From: Deltaproteobacteria bacterium
Lineage (GTDB): Bacteria > Desulfobacterota > Desulfobacteria > Desulfobacterales > SURF-15
Assembly: GCA_024644775.1 (NCBI GenBank)
Contig: JAHEHB010000099.1
Coordinates: 7,813 to 14,359, forward strand
Direction: 5' to 3'
DNA: 6,547 bases
The notes below the pieces were generated by a model. That model worked only from the letters and a program-made list of their open reading frames with translations, searched no databases and had not been told where the DNA came from. Position numbers and translations under genes: made by a program. Within the stretch, counting starts at the first letter, position 1; every line of letters begins with the position of its first letter. Below, piece by piece: positions 5,270 to 6,547 of this stretch.

Positions 5270-5283
5270 CCTTACAATCTTGA

Positions 5284-5312
5284 TCTATATTTAATCCATG
5301 ATAGGATGTCAA
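5284..5312 (-). promoter_or_regulatory. Sigma70-like promoter of the nikKMLQ operon
   Basis: On the minus strand a perfect TTGACA (-35, 5307-5312) is followed after 17 nt by TATAGA (-10, 5284-5289). Transcription would begin near 5277, giving a leader of about 120 nt before nikK. The -35 boxes of this promoter and the divergent argS promoter are 38 nt apart. Confidence 0.6.
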
Positions 5313-5318
5313 TACGTG

Positions 5319-5338
5319 TGATCAACAATCAGAGATCA
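5319..5338. promoter_or_regulatory. Short inverted repeat between the divergent promoters
   Basis: TGATC (5319-5323) and GATCA (5334-5338) form an inverted repeat with a 10-nt spacer, placed between the -35 boxes of nikK and argS. It could be an operator for a dimeric regulator. The arms are short and AT-rich, so chance is a real alternative. It does not match the GTATGA-N16-TCATAC form of the E. coli NikR site. Confidence 0.2.
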
Positions 5339-5350
5339 GCTCAAACGTTC

Positions 5351-5379
5351 TTGACTTGAAAATGAAAAATCTTTATGAA
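5351..5379 (+). promoter_or_regulatory. Sigma70-like promoter of argS
   Basis: TTGACT (-35, 5351-5356; 5 of 6) and TATGAA (-10, 5374-5379; 4 of 6) are separated by 17 nt. Transcription would start near 5386, about 45 nt before the argS ATG. The spacing and position support the call; the -10 is moderate. Confidence 0.45.
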
Positions 5380-5431
5380 ATTAGTTTCTTTTTTATTTAA
5401 TATTTAAACAGGATATAACCATAATAAATCA

Positions 5432-6547
5432 ATGAAAGAAACGCTCAAATCCATAATACAAGAGGCTGTAACAAATGCATGGGATAGCGGAGAGTTACCC
5501 CAATCTGAAATCCCCCCAATTGAGATAGAAGTGCCAAGGATCGAATCCCATGGGGACTTTGCCACGAACGTTGCAATGATGAGTGCTTCGATTCAAAAGA
5601 TGCCGCCCCGAAAAATTGCCGAAGTCATTGTCAAGCATTTGAAGGATTCGGGCGGAATCATCCATAAAACAGAAATCGCGGGCCCTGGATTTATCAACTT
5701 TTTCATTAACCCCCGATTCTGGCACCCTGTTTTGAGAACAATCCATGAAGCAGATGCGGAGTACGGAAAAGCCGATATCGGAAACGGAATGCGGATTCAA
5801 GTGGAATTTGTCAGCGCCAATCCCACCGGACCCCTCCATGTGGGGCATGGCCGGGGGGCTGCGGTAGGAGATGCCACTGCAAATATTCTGTCTTTTTGCG
5901 GATACGATGTACAAAGGGAGTACTATATTAACGACTCCGGCAGACAGATCGCCACGTTGGGTCGCTCGGTATACCTTCGATACAAACAATCCCAGGATGA
6001 AACGATAGAATTTCCAGAGGACTGTTATCAAGGAGATTACATCCAGGACATTGCAAAATGCATTTATAACCAAAATGAATCGGTTTTATCATCCCTTTCA
6101 GAAACTGAAGCAGTGACCTATTGCGCCGAATTTGCCGCAGAGGAGATTCTCGCAGGAATTCGTTCGGACCTTGAAATCTTTGGGGTTCGTTTTAATCGAT
6201 GGTTTAGCGAACAAAGTTTATATGATTCCGGAAAAATAGACGAGGTGATAAAACAGGCTCAAGTTCAACATATTGTTTACCCAAAAGAGGGGGCATTCTG
6301 GTTTAAAACCTCGGCGTATGGAGATGAAAAAGATCGGGTTGTCGTGCGGAGCAATGGCGATACAACCTATTTTGCATCAGATATCGCCTATCATCAGAAC
6401 AAATATGAGCGGGGGTTCGAACGCGTCATCGACGTTTGGGGCGCGGATCATCACGGATATATTCCCCGTATGACAGCCGCCATCGAGGCATCCGGTCGCA
6501 AGAGGGAACAGTTTCACGTAATTCTCGTGAAGCTCGTAAATCTGCTG
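5432..6547 (+). CDS. argS: Arginyl-tRNA synthetase, 3' end beyond the window
   Basis: This class I aminoacyl-tRNA synthetase charges tRNA-Arg with arginine in the cytoplasm. The frame is open from ATG 5432 through the last base (372 codons), about two thirds of a usual ArgS of roughly 550-600 residues; the C-terminal anticodon-binding domain and KMSKS-like loop lie outside. Visible landmarks are the N-terminal tRNA-contact domain with [12 protein letters not shown] and [11 protein letters not shown], the core [20 protein letters not shown] with the HIGH-type signature HVGH at residues 136-139, [24 protein letters not shown] and the start of the following VNLL segment. The ATG is the only start after an in-frame TAA at 5405-5407. 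The nearest Shine-Dalgarno-like AGGA (5410-5413) is 18 nt away, so the ribosome site is weak. It is divergent from the nik operon and probably regulated independently. Confidence 0.96.
   Translation, partial: MKETLKSIIQEAVTNAWDSGELPQSEIPPIEIEVPRIESHGDFATNVAMMSASIQKMPPRKIAEVIVKHLKDSGGIIHKTEIAGPGFINFFINPRFWHPVLRTIHEADAEYGKADIGNGMRIQVEFVSANPTGPLHVGHGRGAAVGDATANILSFCGYDVQREYYINDSGRQIATLGRSVYLRYKQSQDETIEFPEDCYQGDYIQDIAKCIYNQNESVLSSLSETEAVTYCAEFAAEEILAGIRSDLEIFGVRFNRWFSEQSLYDSGKIDEVIKQAQVQHIVYPKEGAFWFKTSAYGDEKDRVVVRSNGDTTYFASDIAYHQNKYERGFERVIDVWGADHHGYIPRMTAAIEASGRKREQFHVILVKLVNLL

Noticed and set aside
5158..5277. Cobalamin or NiCo riboswitch as the identity of the nikK leader
   Set aside because: The leader is shorter than a cobalamin riboswitch and lacks its B12 box, and the four-way junction sequence of the NiCo class is not visible.
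5281..5350. Search for a NikR operator in the nikK-argS intergenic region
   Set aside because: No GTATGA-N16-TCATAC-like pair is present. The only symmetric site (5319-5338) has 5-bp arms and does not match.
5495..6073. Long minus-strand frame opposite argS
   Set aside because: It is a shadow of the argS coding frame, which has unmistakable ArgS motifs. The antisense product has no recognisable domain.
1..6547. CRISPR arrays, tRNA or rRNA genes, complete insertion sequences
   Set aside because: No regularly spaced repeats, no tRNA cloverleaf with a TTCGA-type arm, no rRNA sequence and no transposase frame were found by eye on either strand.

Overview
The window looks like a Desulfobacterota (deltaproteobacterial) chromosome segment. 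The basis is a nickel/cobalt uptake locus with the K-M-L-Q gene complement known from that group, next to arginyl-tRNA synthetase. A decayed histone-like (IHF) gene and an ORF6N-domain gene, both common accessory genes there, fit the same picture. The taxonomic call is inference from gene families only.

Left part (1 to about 1900) is a graveyard of accessory DNA. A minus-strand gene starts at 40 and runs off the left edge behind a good promoter. It is followed by a plus-strand fragment of a DUF1016/YhcG-type gene (119-265), a minus-strand frameshifted fragment of an IHF-like gene (368-519), an AT-rich stretch bounded by inverted repeats (553-589 and 761-798), and an ORF6N-domain gene (920-1447) interrupted by one amber codon. 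A small unrecognised ORF (1625-1882) closes this part. The ORF6N gene carries a 27-nt near-palindrome inside its coding sequence, and a close copy lies 39 nt before its start. The DUF1016 fragment also contains a 27-nt near-perfect palindrome.

Middle part (1948-5312) is a minus-strand operon read from right to left: nikK, nikM, nikL, nikQ. Together these encode the membrane and extracytoplasmic part of an energy-coupling-factor (ECF) type nickel/cobalt importer. The ATPase gene (nikO) expected after nikQ is not in the window. The operon has a sigma70-like promoter, then a leader of about 120 nt ending in an intrinsic terminator just before the nikK ribosome binding site. This is the layout of an attenuator or riboswitch, and I could not match it to a known class. 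A 202-nt imperfect hairpin element sits between nikM and nikL.

Right part (5351-6547) is argS, divergent from nikK with its own promoter, truncated by the window edge after 372 codons.

Functional model: NikM (N-terminal Met-His metal site) would be the substrate-binding component, NikQ the coupling protein, and NikK and NikL the secreted or anchored partners. NikK and NikL are each predicted to expose a histidine as the first residue after signal peptide cleavage. An ATPase encoded elsewhere must power the system if it is functional.
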